A stretch of DNA of 64,000 bases from CAYJEQ01 sp964371155 (GCA_964371155.1 CAYJLI010000001.1:62001-126000); one strand, 5' to 3'; positions 1 through 9,486 are shown, numbered from the stretch's first letter. Notes: generated from the letters alone by a model not told the origin. Translations and numbers: made by a program.

Positions 1-619
1 GTGATACGCATAAATCTTCAAGACCCGGTTTTATAAAATTGTTTACCATTTCGTTCACTCGGGATTTAGGCTCTAAAAATGTGGGGTTATTTTCATATAG
101 CTCCAAAATTCTGTCGGCATATTTAGAAAGCTTAAAGAAATATGCTTCCTCCTCGGCTTCCTTTACCACTCCGCCACAGTCGGGGCATTTGCCCTCCACA
201 AGTTGGCTTTCAGTCCAAAAAGATTCACAGGGGGTGCAGTATTTGCCTTTGTAGGTGGATTTATAGATGTCGCCCTGCTCGTAAAGTCTTTTAAAGAGCT
301 TTTGTACCGCTTCTTTGTGATACGGGTCGGTTGTTCTTATAAATCTGTCGTTGGTGATATTTAATAGTTTCCAAAGTTCCTTAATACCTACAACGATATC
401 ATCAACAAAAGCTTGTGGGTCTTTACCTGCCGCTTTTGCTTTTTCTTCTATCTTTTGGCCGTGTTCATCGGTGCCTGTAAGGAACATTACATCAAACCCA
501 CGCATTCGTTTATACCTCGCCATTGCGTCCGCCGCTACGGTGGTGTAGCCGTGACCTATGTGAAGTTTGTCCGATGGGTAGTAAATAGGGGTTGTGATAT
601 AAAATGTTTTCTTATCCAA
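1..619 (-). CDS. metG: Methionyl-tRNA synthetase, N-terminal part (cut by window edge)
   Basis: Charges tRNA-Met with methionine in the cytoplasm. About 206 N-terminal residues are present; the rest lies left of the window. The reverse strand reads DKKTFYITTPIYYPSD, then the class I HIGH motif (HIGHGYTT), then TGTDEHGQK and a zinc knuckle (CTPC ... CPDC) typical of MetRS. The start is TTG at 619-617, preceded by GGAGAG about 8 nt upstream; no in-frame ATG lies nearer. Family assignment is certain; the start is a sequence-based choice. It is transcribed divergently from nifS. Confidence 0.95.
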   Translation of the reverse strand, partial: MDKKTFYITTPIYYPSDKLHIGHGYTTVAADAMARYKRMRGFDVMFLTGTDEHGQKIEEKAKAAGKDPQAFVDDIVVGIKELWKLLNITNDRFIRTTDPYHKEAVQKLFKRLYEQGDIYKSTYKGKYCTPCESFWTESQLVEGKCPDCGGVVKEAEEEAYFFKLSKYADRILELYENNPTFLEPKSRVNEMVNNFIKPGLEDLCVS

Positions 620-1032
620 AATTATCTCTCCTTACATTTATTTATTGCATTTGTAATATAGTTTTTGCCCTCCCCCACTAAATGAGGAAAACAGGGTATA
701 AACCATAATAAACACTGATGTTTTTGTGTTCATTTTATCATGTTAACATAATTGACAGAAAAACTCAATATATAAACCTTTTTAATTTAAAGTTAAATGG
801 AAAAACATAACACATTTATATGGTTAAATATAGTAAACACTAAAAAACACCACCGTATATCCCCAGCGTTGCAGTCGCATGAAGATATGCAAAAAATCAG
901 TTCTATTATCAGCATCTATTTAAATAAAACATTTGAAAAAAAGCGTGTTATGATGTATAATGAAGTTTAGTTATGTGCTTTTGCAGGGGATTTTAAATTT
1001 CGCTCTGCGTTGCACTGAGATAATAATAGGAT
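620..1032. other. Divergent intergenic region metG/nifS
   Basis: This AT-rich 413-nt region contains no convincing gene. It must hold promoters for metG (leftward) and nifS (rightward); the nifS promoter is listed separately. On the minus strand TTGAGT and TAACAT with a 17-nt spacer, near 740-775, is a weak metG promoter candidate. I looked for a T-box leader for metG and saw neither a specifier hairpin nor the conserved T-box antiterminator sequence. Confidence 0.5.
933..961 (+). promoter_or_regulatory. Sigma-A type promoter for nifS-thiI
   Basis: TTGAAA at 933-938 and TATAAT at 956-961 are separated by 17 nt. The site faces nifS and predicts a leader of about 75 nt. Confidence 0.7.
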
Positions 1033-1044
1033 GTGAAAGTAAGT

Positions 1045-2184
1045 TTGAAAGAAATATATTTAGATAATGCCGCCACTACCAAGGTTTCTTCCGAGGCGAT
1101 GGAAGCGGCAATAAATGCGATGGGTGAAAACTATGGCAACCCCTCTTCGCTGCATAGCAAAGGGCTCTCAGCACAGCTTTCTGTGGAGGAAGCAAAGAGC
1201 AAGGTAGCCGCTTTAATGGGTTGTGATGCCGAGAGAATAATTTTCACCTCGGGTGGAACTGAAGCTAATAACACAGCCATATTTGGGACGGCATCCGCGC
1301 ATAAAAAAAGGGGCAAAAAAATCATAACCACCGCAGTGGAGCATTCCTCCGTGCTCGCCCCTATTAAAGCTTTGGAAGAGCAGGGCTTTGAAGTTGTGGT
1401 AATTAACCCCGATAGCAGTGGAAATATCACCGCCGAGGAGCTTGCAAAGCATGTTGATTTAAACACCATATTAATCTCGATAATGGCGGTAAACAGCGAA
1501 ACAGGCACCATTTTCCCATTAAAAGAGATGGTAAAAGCGGCTAAAGCAAAAAACCCTAAGGTGATTTTTCACACAGATGCGGTACAAGCATTTGGCAAAC
1601 TGCCGATTACACCTGCAAAATGGGACATAGATTTAATGACGGTAAGTGGCCATAAGATATACGCACCAAAAGGCATCGGAGCGCTTTACATAAAAAAAGG
1701 TGTGCGAATACTTCCTCTTATCTGGGGTGGCTCGCAACAGGGAAAAATTCGCCCCGGCACCGAGAGTGTACCTCTAATTTGCGCTTTAGGAAAGGCGGCA
1801 GAAATTTCTACAAAGGAACATCTTAAGAATTACGAATATGTAAAGAGCCTGTGGGAATATGCCTCAGAAAAAGCAGAAAATACCGAGGGAATAGTAATAA
1901 ATCAGTCCATAATGGGCTCCCCGTATATATTTAATATTTCAGCACCTGGGTACCGCTCAGAAATAATGCTCCATTCCCTTGCTGAAAAAGGCATATATAT
2001 CTCCTCGGGCTCAGCGTGCAGTAAAGGCGCACCCAGCCATGTGCTAAAAGCTTTGGGACTTCCCTCTGCAAATATAGACAGCGCTCTGAGAATAAGCTTT
2101 TCAAGGGAAAGTAGCAAGGAAGATATCGATGCACTTTTTGAAGTGATAGCACATTCGATGCAAAGGCTTATAAAAAGTAGATAA
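1045..2184 (+). CDS. nifS: Cysteine desulfurase, NifS/IscS type
   Basis: PLP enzyme that moves sulfur from cysteine to an active-site cysteine persulfide. It has about 379 residues. The N-terminus reads IYLDNAATT; the PLP lysine is in SGHKIYAPKG (Lys204) and the persulfide cysteine in SSGSACSKG (Cys325). A GTG at 1033 is possible, but it lies only 2 nt after AGG, so TTG at 1045 fits better and gives the family's usual short N-terminus. thiI follows 140 nt downstream, so the likely sulfur acceptor is ThiI (tRNA 4-thiouridine), the same pairing as NifZ-ThiI in Bacillus. Family is certain; the partner is inferred from context. Confidence 0.93.
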   Translation: MKEIYLDNAATTKVSSEAMEAAINAMGENYGNPSSLHSKGLSAQLSVEEAKSKVAALMGCDAERIIFTSGGTEANNTAIFGTASAHKKRGKKIITTAVEHSSVLAPIKALEEQGFEVVVINPDSSGNITAEELAKHVDLNTILISIMAVNSETGTIFPLKEMVKAAKAKNPKVIFHTDAVQAFGKLPITPAKWDIDLMTVSGHKIYAPKGIGALYIKKGVRILPLIWGGSQQGKIRPGTESVPLICALGKAAEISTKEHLKNYEYVKSLWEYASEKAENTEGIVINQSIMGSPYIFNISAPGYRSEIMLHSLAEKGIYISSGSACSKGAPSHVLKALGLPSANIDSALRISFSRESSKEDIDALFEVIAHSMQRLIKSR

Positions 2185-2262
2185 TAAATAGCCGAGGTTT
2201 TGATAAGCAGGCGATGAGAAATGCGCATAAAATTTAGTGAATATTGAGTTTTTTGTTTTTCG

Positions 2263-2294
2263 TATATCTTCAGCCATGGGCGTTTGAAGATATA
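2263..2294 (+). other. Hairpin between nifS and thiI
   Basis: A 10-bp perfect stem (TATATCTTCA / TGAAGATATA) encloses a 12-nt loop that itself contains GCC-AT-GGGC. No U-run follows, so it is not a standard terminator. It ends about 30 nt before the thiI start and could moderate thiI expression or protect the mRNA. Function unknown. Confidence 0.45.
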
Positions 2295-2324
2295 AAAGCT
2301 TTAAATAAAGGATAGGTCATAAAA

Positions 2325-3494
2325 ATGAAAGAAGTTATTTTAATTAAAAACGGCGAAATTGCCCTAAAGGGTCTTAATCGCTCAACATTTGAAGATGCAC
2401 TTATAAAAAATTGCCGACGCCGTTTAGAGGGTCTTGGTAGTTTTAAATTCTACAAGGCACAGTCCACAATATACTGCGAGCCAACCTCGGAGGAAAGCGA
2501 TGTTGACGAAGCTATGGAGAGGCTTAAGAAAGTCTTTGGAATGGCAGGGCTGACACGCTCCTGCGTGGTAAATAAGGACTGGGAAGAGATTATTGCCACA
2601 GCCCCCGATTATTTGAGGGAGGAGCTCTCTTCTGCAAAAACATTTAAAGTTACCGCTAAAAGGGCGGACAAGCACTTCCCCATGGGTTCACCTGAAATTT
2701 CAAGGGAGCTCGGTGGAGTTTTGCTGAGCAAATTTCATCACTTAAAAGTTGATGTGCACAACCCAGAAGTAACTGTTACGGTAGAAATAAGGGATTTTGG
2801 CGCATATATTCACGCCGACCAAATCAGTGGTGCAGGTGGTATGCCCGTTGGCACAAGCGGAAAAGCAGCACTGCTTATAAGCGGTGGGATAGACAGCCCA
2901 GTAGCAGGATATATGATGGCAAAGCGTGGCCTTGAGCTGTGCGCCGTGCATTTTATCAGCCCGCCATACACAAGCGAAAGAGCAAAATTAAAGGTGGTTT
3001 CACTCTGCGAGAAAATGACCGCCTACTGTGGCAGAATGAAGCTATATGTGGTTCATTTCACCGAAATGCAGGAAGCTATTAGGGATAAATGCCCCGAGGA
3101 TTTATTCACTATAATAATGCGCAGATATATGATGAAGATTGCTGAAAGAATTGTTTCGGATAAAGGTGCTTCCGCACTGATTACCGGAGAAAGCCTTGCT
3201 CAGGTGGCAAGCCAGACAGTTCAGGCAATTGCTTGCACCGACATCGCTTGCGAAATGCCCGTACTGCGTCCGCTTATTGGAATGGATAAGGATGAAATAG
3301 TGATGATAGCAAGGCGAATAGACACTTTTGAAACCTCCATCCTGCCATATGAGGACTGCTGTACAGTCTTTACTCCGAAGCATCCGAAAACTAAGCCAAA
3401 AATAAGCGAAATACTCATTGCAGAAGAAAAATTCGACCCTTCTGAAATGATTGAAAAATGCATAGAAACAGTGGAAATTATCCAAGTAGGATAG
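2325..3494 (+). CDS. thiI: tRNA 4-thiouridine synthase ThiI (short, no rhodanese domain)
   Basis: Activates uridine-8 of tRNA with ATP and inserts sulfur; in some bacteria it also supplies thiamine thiazole sulfur. It has 389 residues: an N-terminal ferredoxin-like/THUMP region, then a PP-loop ATP-pyrophosphatase domain with SGGIDSPVAGY (from Ser186). YEDCCTVF (Cys345-Cys346) sits where ThiI has its first catalytic cysteine. The C-terminal rhodanese domain of enterobacterial ThiI is absent, as usual in Firmicutes, where the adjacent desulfurase delivers sulfur directly. AGGATAGG lies upstream of the ATG. No thiamine genes are nearby, so a tRNA role is favoured. Confidence 0.95.
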   Translation: MKEVILIKNGEIALKGLNRSTFEDALIKNCRRRLEGLGSFKFYKAQSTIYCEPTSEESDVDEAMERLKKVFGMAGLTRSCVVNKDWEEIIATAPDYLREELSSAKTFKVTAKRADKHFPMGSPEISRELGGVLLSKFHHLKVDVHNPEVTVTVEIRDFGAYIHADQISGAGGMPVGTSGKAALLISGGIDSPVAGYMMAKRGLELCAVHFISPPYTSERAKLKVVSLCEKMTAYCGRMKLYVVHFTEMQEAIRDKCPEDLFTIIMRRYMMKIAERIVSDKGASALITGESLAQVASQTVQAIACTDIACEMPVLRPLIGMDKDEIVMIARRIDTFETSILPYEDCCTVFTPKHPKTKPKISEILIAEEKFDPSEMIEKCIETVEIIQVG

Positions 3495-3551
3495 CTTTCA
3501 GTGTGAGAAACGGCAAGCTGCTGTAATTCTCTTTTGGAGGTAGTCATTATT

Positions 3552-6467
3552 TTGAAAGCGATATTAATAAATCTCACCGCCGCACCCATATCAAATAATA
3601 AAAGTTTCTATTTAAGATTTAGAGAGTTTTATAAAATTATGGGTTATCAGCTGACTGAAGTGATGGTTGGTGAGCCACAAAAACAAAATTTTATAGACCG
3701 CTTTGTGATGGAGCTCGATGTAAACGACCTTGTGATAATAGTTGGTGGTCTTGGAGAGCATCAGGGCGATTTTGTTAAAAAAGTGATTTTGAGAGGCCTA
3801 CAGTCAGAACTTCAGGTAAATTCTGACGCTGTGGCATATTTAGAAGAGCATTTCCCAGCCGCATTACATAAATTCGGCGAAAAACTCACCGCTTTTCCAG
3901 AAGGAAGTGTTCTTTTCACTCCTAAATTTTCAAATACATTTGGTTATGGTTTGAATTTGGGGGATAAATGCATTATATCACTTCCAAATAACATCCCCGA
4001 TTCAATGCATATGCTCATGCTCGATGCCGCTAATTTTGCGAAGGATTATTCGGGCTATCAGTGGCAGATTGCATATATGGAATTTGACCGCACACAGGAG
4101 GACGCTCTCGATGTAAAAGCATTTGAGCTCTCCACTCCTGAGAATGTGGTGCTCACAGGAAAGGCACATGATAAATATCTTGTAAGTATAATAGGGGATA
4201 ATAATTTTTTTGCTTCGGAAGTTTTGGATGATCTCGAAAAAATTTCTAAAATAAAGAAGCATACCGAGCTTCCCAAAGAAAAAAAGAAGTCGCCCATCGC
4301 CCTTATAATTATCCTATTAATGCTAATTGTAGCGTTTGCAGTAGGGGCATTTTTTCTTACTGGAGGCAGTGTAAATCTATCGGACTTTATGGGAAATAGC
4401 TCCTCCGATGCAGAAATTTTAGTAAGCACACCCATTGACGACATAGTGCCTACCTCAGATTCAAATGAGGATAGTGCTGATGCAAGCGGACAAGCTGCTT
4501 CTTCGGATGAGCCTAATTCCACCGATGCTTATACCCCACCGCAAAACAGTGATATCGTGGCAGAGATAAGGATTGAGGGTACAAATATCGACACCGAAGT
4601 GGTGATGGGTAGTGACAATCAGTTCTATAAAGAGCATAATATAGATAAAGAACCCGACGACTACGGCGCAGTATTTGCAGACTACCGCAGTGATTTTGAT
4701 GCGACGGCTGGAAATATAGTTATCTACGGTGCAAATCCGTCGGACGATTCACTTTTTGCTGATTTAGAAAAATATAGAAATGTAGATTTTTACAAAGAAC
4801 ATCCTACAATTGAATTTTTCACCGCCGAGGGCGAATACATTTACAAAATTGCTGGAGCAATGATGGTGAATTTAAACCCCGATCAAGGTGCAGTATACGA
4901 TATAGAAATGGGCATTACCGACTCCACTGTGTCCGAGCTTTCGGAATTTGGGGAAATGCTCAGGGAGTGCTCTTTTATTCATACCGATGTAGATATTACG
5001 GGAGATGATCATGTACTCACCCTCTATACTGATAGTTATGAATTTATGGGTGCTTCCACTGTGGTAATTGCAAGGAGGGTGCGCCCCGAGGAAAGCAGTG
5101 ATGTAAATACCGATATTGCAAGGATGAATGAAAACCCACTGCTTCCCGATGTATGGTATGAAACCTACGGAGGCACAAAGCCGGGTGAAGAAGTTGAGCA
5201 GAGCATAGAAAGCTCCTCCGCTTCACAAGCTCCTGCGAGTGCTCCCCCTGCACAAAGTTCTACTGCGAGCACTCCCCCACTTCCTGAGAGTTCATCGGTA
5301 GCCGCACAAACTCCTGAGAGCTCTTCGCAAGCATCGGAAAATTCCGAGGATGGAGTAACAGAGCTTAGAATATCCCCAAATACTATAACAATGACAGCGG
5401 GTGAAGCTATGGACTTAGAGCTGATAGTTACCCCCGAAGATGCAAGTAGCAGTTTTCAGTGGTATGTAAATGATGAAGATGTAGCGGCAGTTTGGTATGG
5501 GGATAATTATATCGAGCTTGAAGCTATTTCCGAGGGCAGAGCAACTGTTACCGTAACTGCTGACAATGGCGTAAAAACCTCAATGCAGGTGGTTGTTAAT
5601 GCTGAAGAAGACAGCACTACTTCGTCCGATGATAATATGCAAACCACACCCCCTGCGGATGTGGCAAATGAAATACTCTCGGTGAAAGTAAGTGGAAGAA
5701 CTGTTTCGGATGATGCTTATACAATAATAAGCCAAATAGTAGAAAATGAAACAAGGGGAAATCTTCACCCCGAAGCACTCAAAGCCCATGTAGTGGCAAC
5801 ATATAGCTATGTTAAATTTAATAATCTCAGAGGAACTTCCCCCTCCGTGCTCACACGCACCACTATCAGCAGTAATGTTAAAGCGGCGGTGGATGCAGTG
5901 CTCGGTGAGGCGGTGTACTATAACGGCAGTATCATAAATGCCGCCTATTACTCCACGGGCAACGGATATTCCACAACCTCACAATCGGTTTGGGGCACGC
6001 ATTACCCCTATTTAATATCGGTGGAAAGCCCCTATGACAGTATTTCCCCATATTATGAGGGAGTGTATCGCATATCCGAAGAGGATTTTGCCGAAAAGGT
6101 GGATTATACCTACAATATAGATTTATATGAACATGGCGACCCTGAGGACTGGGTGGAAATTTTAAGCTATAATCCAGGAAACTATGTAAATGAAGTCTCT
6201 CTCGGCGGCATAGAAAAGTCACAGGGTGGCGAGGTTGCACTTGGCGCTACAATAACAGGGCGCAATATAAGAGAGCAACTGCTCGATTTCTCCATTCGCT
6301 CCACTTCCTTTGATGTGAGCTATGATGATGGTAGGTTCACCATCACTTCCTACGGCTATGGCCATGGCGTTGGCATGAGCCAGTGGGGTGCGCACGGTAT
6401 GGCTGAGGATGGGTATGATTATGAAGAGATATTAACCCATTATTATTCGGGCACAGAAGTTAAATGA
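3552..6467 (+). CDS. Fusion: CinA-like domain, TM helix, inactive sortase-B-like domain, Big2-like domain, SpoIID domain
   Basis: 971 residues from TTG 3552, 11 nt after GGAGG. Residues 1-170 resemble the MoaB/CinA molybdopterin-binding fold (DLVIIVGGLGEHQGDF). A single membrane helix lies near 249-272. Residues about 330-510 align with class B sortases, but all three catalytic positions have changed: His to Ala394 (IYGAN), Cys to Asp494 (TLYTDS), Arg to Ser502. A Ser/Pro/Ala-rich linker follows, then a Big2-like domain (about 600-685) and a C-terminal SpoIID/LytB domain. That domain keeps the candidate catalytic Glu733 (ENETRG, before HPEALKA) and the YGYGHGVGMSQWGAHGMA signature. Topology predicts the CinA part inside and the rest outside. 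The SpoIID part may cleave peptidoglycan glycan strands; the roles of the other parts are unknown. Confidence 0.85.
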   Translation: MKAILINLTAAPISNNKSFYLRFREFYKIMGYQLTEVMVGEPQKQNFIDRFVMELDVNDLVIIVGGLGEHQGDFVKKVILRGLQSELQVNSDAVAYLEEHFPAALHKFGEKLTAFPEGSVLFTPKFSNTFGYGLNLGDKCIISLPNNIPDSMHMLMLDAANFAKDYSGYQWQIAYMEFDRTQEDALDVKAFELSTPENVVLTGKAHDKYLVSIIGDNNFFASEVLDDLEKISKIKKHTELPKEKKKSPIALIIILLMLIVAFAVGAFFLTGGSVNLSDFMGNSSSDAEILVSTPIDDIVPTSDSNEDSADASGQAASSDEPNSTDAYTPPQNSDIVAEIRIEGTNIDTEVVMGSDNQFYKEHNIDKEPDDYGAVFADYRSDFDATAGNIVIYGANPSDDSLFADLEKYRNVDFYKEHPTIEFFTAEGEYIYKIAGAMMVNLNPDQGAVYDIEMGITDSTVSELSEFGEMLRECSFIHTDVDITGDDHVLTLYTDSYEFMGASTVVIARRVRPEESSDVNTDIARMNENPLLPDVWYETYGGTKPGEEVEQSIESSSASQAPASAPPAQSSTASTPPLPESSSVAAQTPESSSQASENSEDGVTELRISPNTITMTAGEAMDLELIVTPEDASSSFQWYVNDEDVAAVWYGDNYIELEAISEGRATVTVTADNGVKTSMQVVVNAEEDSTTSSDDNMQTTPPADVANEILSVKVSGRTVSDDAYTIISQIVENETRGNLHPEALKAHVVATYSYVKFNNLRGTSPSVLTRTTISSNVKAAVDAVLGEAVYYNGSIINAAYYSTGNGYSTTSQSVWGTHYPYLISVESPYDSISPYYEGVYRISEEDFAEKVDYTYNIDLYEHGDPEDWVEILSYNPGNYVNEVSLGGIEKSQGGEVALGATITGRNIREQLLDFSIRSTSFDVSYDDGRFTITSYGYGHGVGMSQWGAHGMAEDGYDYEEILTHYYSGTEVK

Positions 6468-6472
6468 TGAGG

Positions 6473-6766
6473 TGTATTAAAAGCCTGTATGCTGTGTCAG
6501 CTGCGGCTTTAAGCTTCGGTTGCATATATCGAATATGCGCCCTCACTTCAATCCTTGCTTCCTTGCCTACAAGCTTTTTCTGCACCCCATCTTTTTGTAA
6601 TGTATTAAAAGCCTGTATGCGGTGTCAGTTACGACTTTAAGCTTCGGTTGCATATATCGAATATGCGCCCTCACTTCAATCCTTGCTTCCTTGCCTACAA
6701 GCTTTTTCTGCACCCCATCTTTTTGTAATGTATTAAAAGCCTGTATGCGGAATTTGCTGCGGCTTT
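6473..6766. repeat. Tandem repeat, 128-bp unit, 2.3 copies
   Basis: Copy 1 is 6473-6600 and copy 2 is 6601-6728; they differ at about four positions. A partial third copy (6729-6766) keeps the first 22 nt and then a degenerate stretch. Each full unit contains a small hairpin (GCATAT-ATCGA-ATATGC) and is bounded internally by AAGCTT on both sides of a segment of about 60 nt. The array begins 6 nt after the stop codon of the SpoIID fusion gene. The unit length is not a multiple of three and no reading frame is preserved, so it is non-coding. Confidence 0.85.
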
Positions 6767-6806
6767 GTAAACGAATGGCAACACAGTTAATTTTCATTTT
6801 TAAAAA

Positions 6807-6835
6807 ATAACCCACTCCGTCAGTGAGTGGGTTAT
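6807..6835 (-). terminator. Hairpin with U-tract on the minus strand
   Basis: An 11-bp stem (ATAACCCACTC / GAGTGGGTTAT) with a 7-nt loop. Read on the minus strand it is followed by ATTTTTTA, giving it terminator form in that direction; on the plus strand no U-run follows. No minus-strand gene lies to the right, so its job is unclear; it may simply end the repeat array. Confidence 0.45.
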
Positions 6836-6919
6836 AAAGGCAAATTTCATAAGTTTTTAAATATTGATTAAAATTTCATATACTATACCGACTTTATAAT
6901 TAAGCATCTTGGAGGAATA

Positions 6920-8122
6920 ATGGAAAATAATTGGCGTCGGAAAATACTCACAATATGGTTTGGTCAGTCTATTTCAATGCTCACTTCTTCTGTATTTCAG
7001 ATGTGTATAGTTTGGTATCTCACAATAGAAACAGGCTCTGCCGCCGTGCTCACATATGGAGTTATCGCCGCATATGTGCCACAAGCTATTATAGGAATGT
7101 TCACAGGTGTATTTGTGGACAGATTTGATAAAAAGAAAATAATAATACTATCCGATTTATTTATAGCGGCTGTGAGTCTTATTCTTGCAGTTGTCGCTTC
7201 GGCGGGTGAGCTTCCGGTATTGATGGTTTTCTTTGTTTTAGCGGTGCGCTCCATGGGTATGGCACTGCACGAGCCTGCCACGCAGTCGCTCACGCCACTG
7301 CTTGTTCCCGAGGAATATTTGACCAAATATGCAGGCTATTCGCAGACATTCATGATTGTTAGCCATTTGATATCTCCAGGGCTTTCACTCTTTTTAAACA
7401 GTATCCTACCACTGCATTACATTGTTTTTTTAGATGTAATAGGCGCACTTATTGCAGTGCTTTTTATTGCACCTGTTAAAATAAAAAAGCAAAAACCAAT
7501 AAAGCGAAAAATTCACCTCATCACCGATTTCAAAGAAGGACTTAGTGCCTTAAAGAGAACTAAAGGGATGGTTACGCTTATAGTGGTGGGTATGCTCTAC
7601 TGCATTATCTATGCACCTGTTGGCACACTTTACCCACATATCACCATGGTTTATTTTAAGCAGGGCACCGACATGGCGGCGAGTATAGAGTTTATCTCTG
7701 CGATTGGTTCTCTCATCGGCTCCCTACTTTTAGGGTGGCTTGGCGCAAGATTAAACAGATTTTTAGGCCTTGTATTTTCCATGATGGGATATGGTATAGG
7801 GCTTGTAATTACAGGACTTCTCCCCACTTCGGGCATATGGTTTTTTGCTGGAATATCCCTCTTAATGGGCATCACAATTCCAATTTACTATGGAATTATC
7901 ACGGCGATTTTTCAGCTTAAGGTGGAGGAAGAATGTCTTGGCAGGGCTTTTGCGATTTCCCAGAGCGCAAACGACCTTGCAATGCCGATTGGACTTATTA
8001 TTTCAGGGCATTTTGCCGACATTATAGGAGCGAATGTGCTATTTTTAATTCTTGGGATTTTGACTGTTATACTTTCGCTGTCTGTTTTGGGTATGAAGAG
8101 TGTTAGAAAATGCTGTGAGTGA
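6920..8122 (+). CDS. MFS transporter, macrolide-efflux (MefA/MFS_3) type
   Basis: 400-residue polytopic membrane protein with about 12 hydrophobic segments and the MFS signature loop between TM2 and TM3 (GVFVDRFDKKKII). The N-terminus (WRRKILTIWFGQSISMLTSSVFQM) resembles MefA-like MFS_3 transporters that export drugs or small molecules by proton exchange. ATG 6920 follows GGAGG closely. It is a single gene with no neighbouring regulator; the substrate cannot be told from the sequence. Confidence 0.85.
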   Translation: MENNWRRKILTIWFGQSISMLTSSVFQMCIVWYLTIETGSAAVLTYGVIAAYVPQAIIGMFTGVFVDRFDKKKIIILSDLFIAAVSLILAVVASAGELPVLMVFFVLAVRSMGMALHEPATQSLTPLLVPEEYLTKYAGYSQTFMIVSHLISPGLSLFLNSILPLHYIVFLDVIGALIAVLFIAPVKIKKQKPIKRKIHLITDFKEGLSALKRTKGMVTLIVVGMLYCIIYAPVGTLYPHITMVYFKQGTDMAASIEFISAIGSLIGSLLLGWLGARLNRFLGLVFSMMGYGIGLVITGLLPTSGIWFFAGISLLMGITIPIYYGIITAIFQLKVEEECLGRAFAISQSANDLAMPIGLIISGHFADIIGANVLFLILGILTVILSLSVLGMKSVRKCCE

Positions 8123-8208
8123 TATAAGCAGTGGCTAATCCGCACAGCTAACTCAAAAATATCCAATATATTCCCCCAAACTTTCACTAAACACACAGGA
8201 GGTGCTAA

Positions 8209-9486
8209 ATGAATAATTACACACCGCTTGCCGATGCACTCAGACCCACTGAACTTTGCGAAGTGGTCGGGCAAAAGCATCTGCTTGGCGATGGCAAACT
8301 GCTCTCACGGCTTAGTGAAAACAGCCGTTTGCCCAATTTAATCTTCTTTGGCCCCTCGGGTGTGGGCAAAACTACTGTCGCACGCATTTTAGCTAAAAAA
8401 GCAGGTAAAAAACTGCATTATCTAAATGGCACAACAGCTGGAACTGCCGATATAAAAGATGTCATTAAGGACACGGGCTCAATAGATGGTTTGGGTGGGG
8501 TTTTGCTCTATCTCGACGAAATTCAGTATTTTAATAAAAAGCAACAGCAAACCCTTCTCGAATACCTCGAAAACGGCTCTGTTACCCTCATTGCTTCCAC
8601 TACTGAAAATCCCTATTTCTATGTATATTCGGCAGTGCTCAGCAGATGTACAGTATTGGAGTTTAAACCGCTTGACCCCTTGGATGTGGAAACAGCGGTG
8701 GAGCGTGCTTTTAAAAAGTCGGAGGAAATTTACGGTATACCTTTCAGCTTAGCTGAGGGGGTAGCAAATAAGATTGCATTTCACAGTGGTGGAGATGTAC
8801 GCAAGGCTATTAATGCAGTTGAGCTACTCACTGCTTCAGTGACTGATAAATACAATAGCATAACAACGGAAAATGTAAATGAAATTATGGCTCGCAGTGC
8901 AAACAGGTATGACAAAGACGGCACCGAGCATTACAACATCCTCTCGGCGCTTCAAAAATCAGTGAGGGGCTCGGATGAAAACGCCGCCCTACATTATCTC
9001 GCAAGACTTCTCGACAGCGGCGATTTAATAAGCCCTTGCAGGCGGCTTCTTGTAATGGCGAGCGAAGATATAGGACTTGCCTATCCACAGGCTATTTCGA
9101 TAGTAAAAGCCTGCATAGACAGTGCAAATCAATTAGGATTACCCGAGGCGAGAATACCTCTTGCACAGGCAGTTATACTGCTCTGTACTGCTCCAAAGTC
9201 AAACAGTGCGATAACTGCTATTGACATGGCGTTCTCCGATGTGCAGTCGGGAAATTTTTACGATGTCCCCGAGCATTTAAAGGATTCTCATTATGGCGGA
9301 GCGAGCAAATTAGGGCATGGCAAGGGATATAAATATGCGCATGACTACCCAAATAATTATATAAAACAACAATACCTTCCCTCGGGTATGGAGGACAGGG
9401 TGTATTATGAGTTTGGCAGTAATAAAACCGAGCTTGCGGCTAAGAAATATCGTGAGTATATTTTAGATGGGGATGCAGGGAAATAA
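8209..9486 (+). CDS. rarA: Replication-associated recombination ATPase RarA/MgsA
   Basis: AAA+ clamp-loader-like ATPase that acts at stalled replication forks. 425 residues: Walker A GPSGVGKTT (about residues 45-53), Walker B LLYLDEIQ, sensor STTENP, and the C-terminal MgsA region (HYNILSALQKSVRGSDENAALHY, then PNNYI). Length and motifs fit the family. The start ATG is preceded by AGGAGGTG. It is a single gene; nothing in its neighbours adds to function. Confidence 0.95.
   Translation: MNNYTPLADALRPTELCEVVGQKHLLGDGKLLSRLSENSRLPNLIFFGPSGVGKTTVARILAKKAGKKLHYLNGTTAGTADIKDVIKDTGSIDGLGGVLLYLDEIQYFNKKQQQTLLEYLENGSVTLIASTTENPYFYVYSAVLSRCTVLEFKPLDPLDVETAVERAFKKSEEIYGIPFSLAEGVANKIAFHSGGDVRKAINAVELLTASVTDKYNSITTENVNEIMARSANRYDKDGTEHYNILSALQKSVRGSDENAALHYLARLLDSGDLISPCRRLLVMASEDIGLAYPQAISIVKACIDSANQLGLPEARIPLAQAVILLCTAPKSNSAITAIDMAFSDVQSGNFYDVPEHLKDSHYGGASKLGHGKGYKYAHDYPNNYIKQQYLPSGMEDRVYYEFGSNKTELAAKKYREYILDGDAGK

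Noticed and set aside
620..1032. T-box riboswitch upstream of metG
   Set aside because: I looked for the conserved T-box sequence and a terminator/antiterminator pair and found neither.
6567..6815. 82-residue ORFs on both strands across the tandem repeat
   Set aside because: The 128-nt unit shifts frame from copy to copy, no ribosome binding site is present, and the peptide repeats only because the DNA does.
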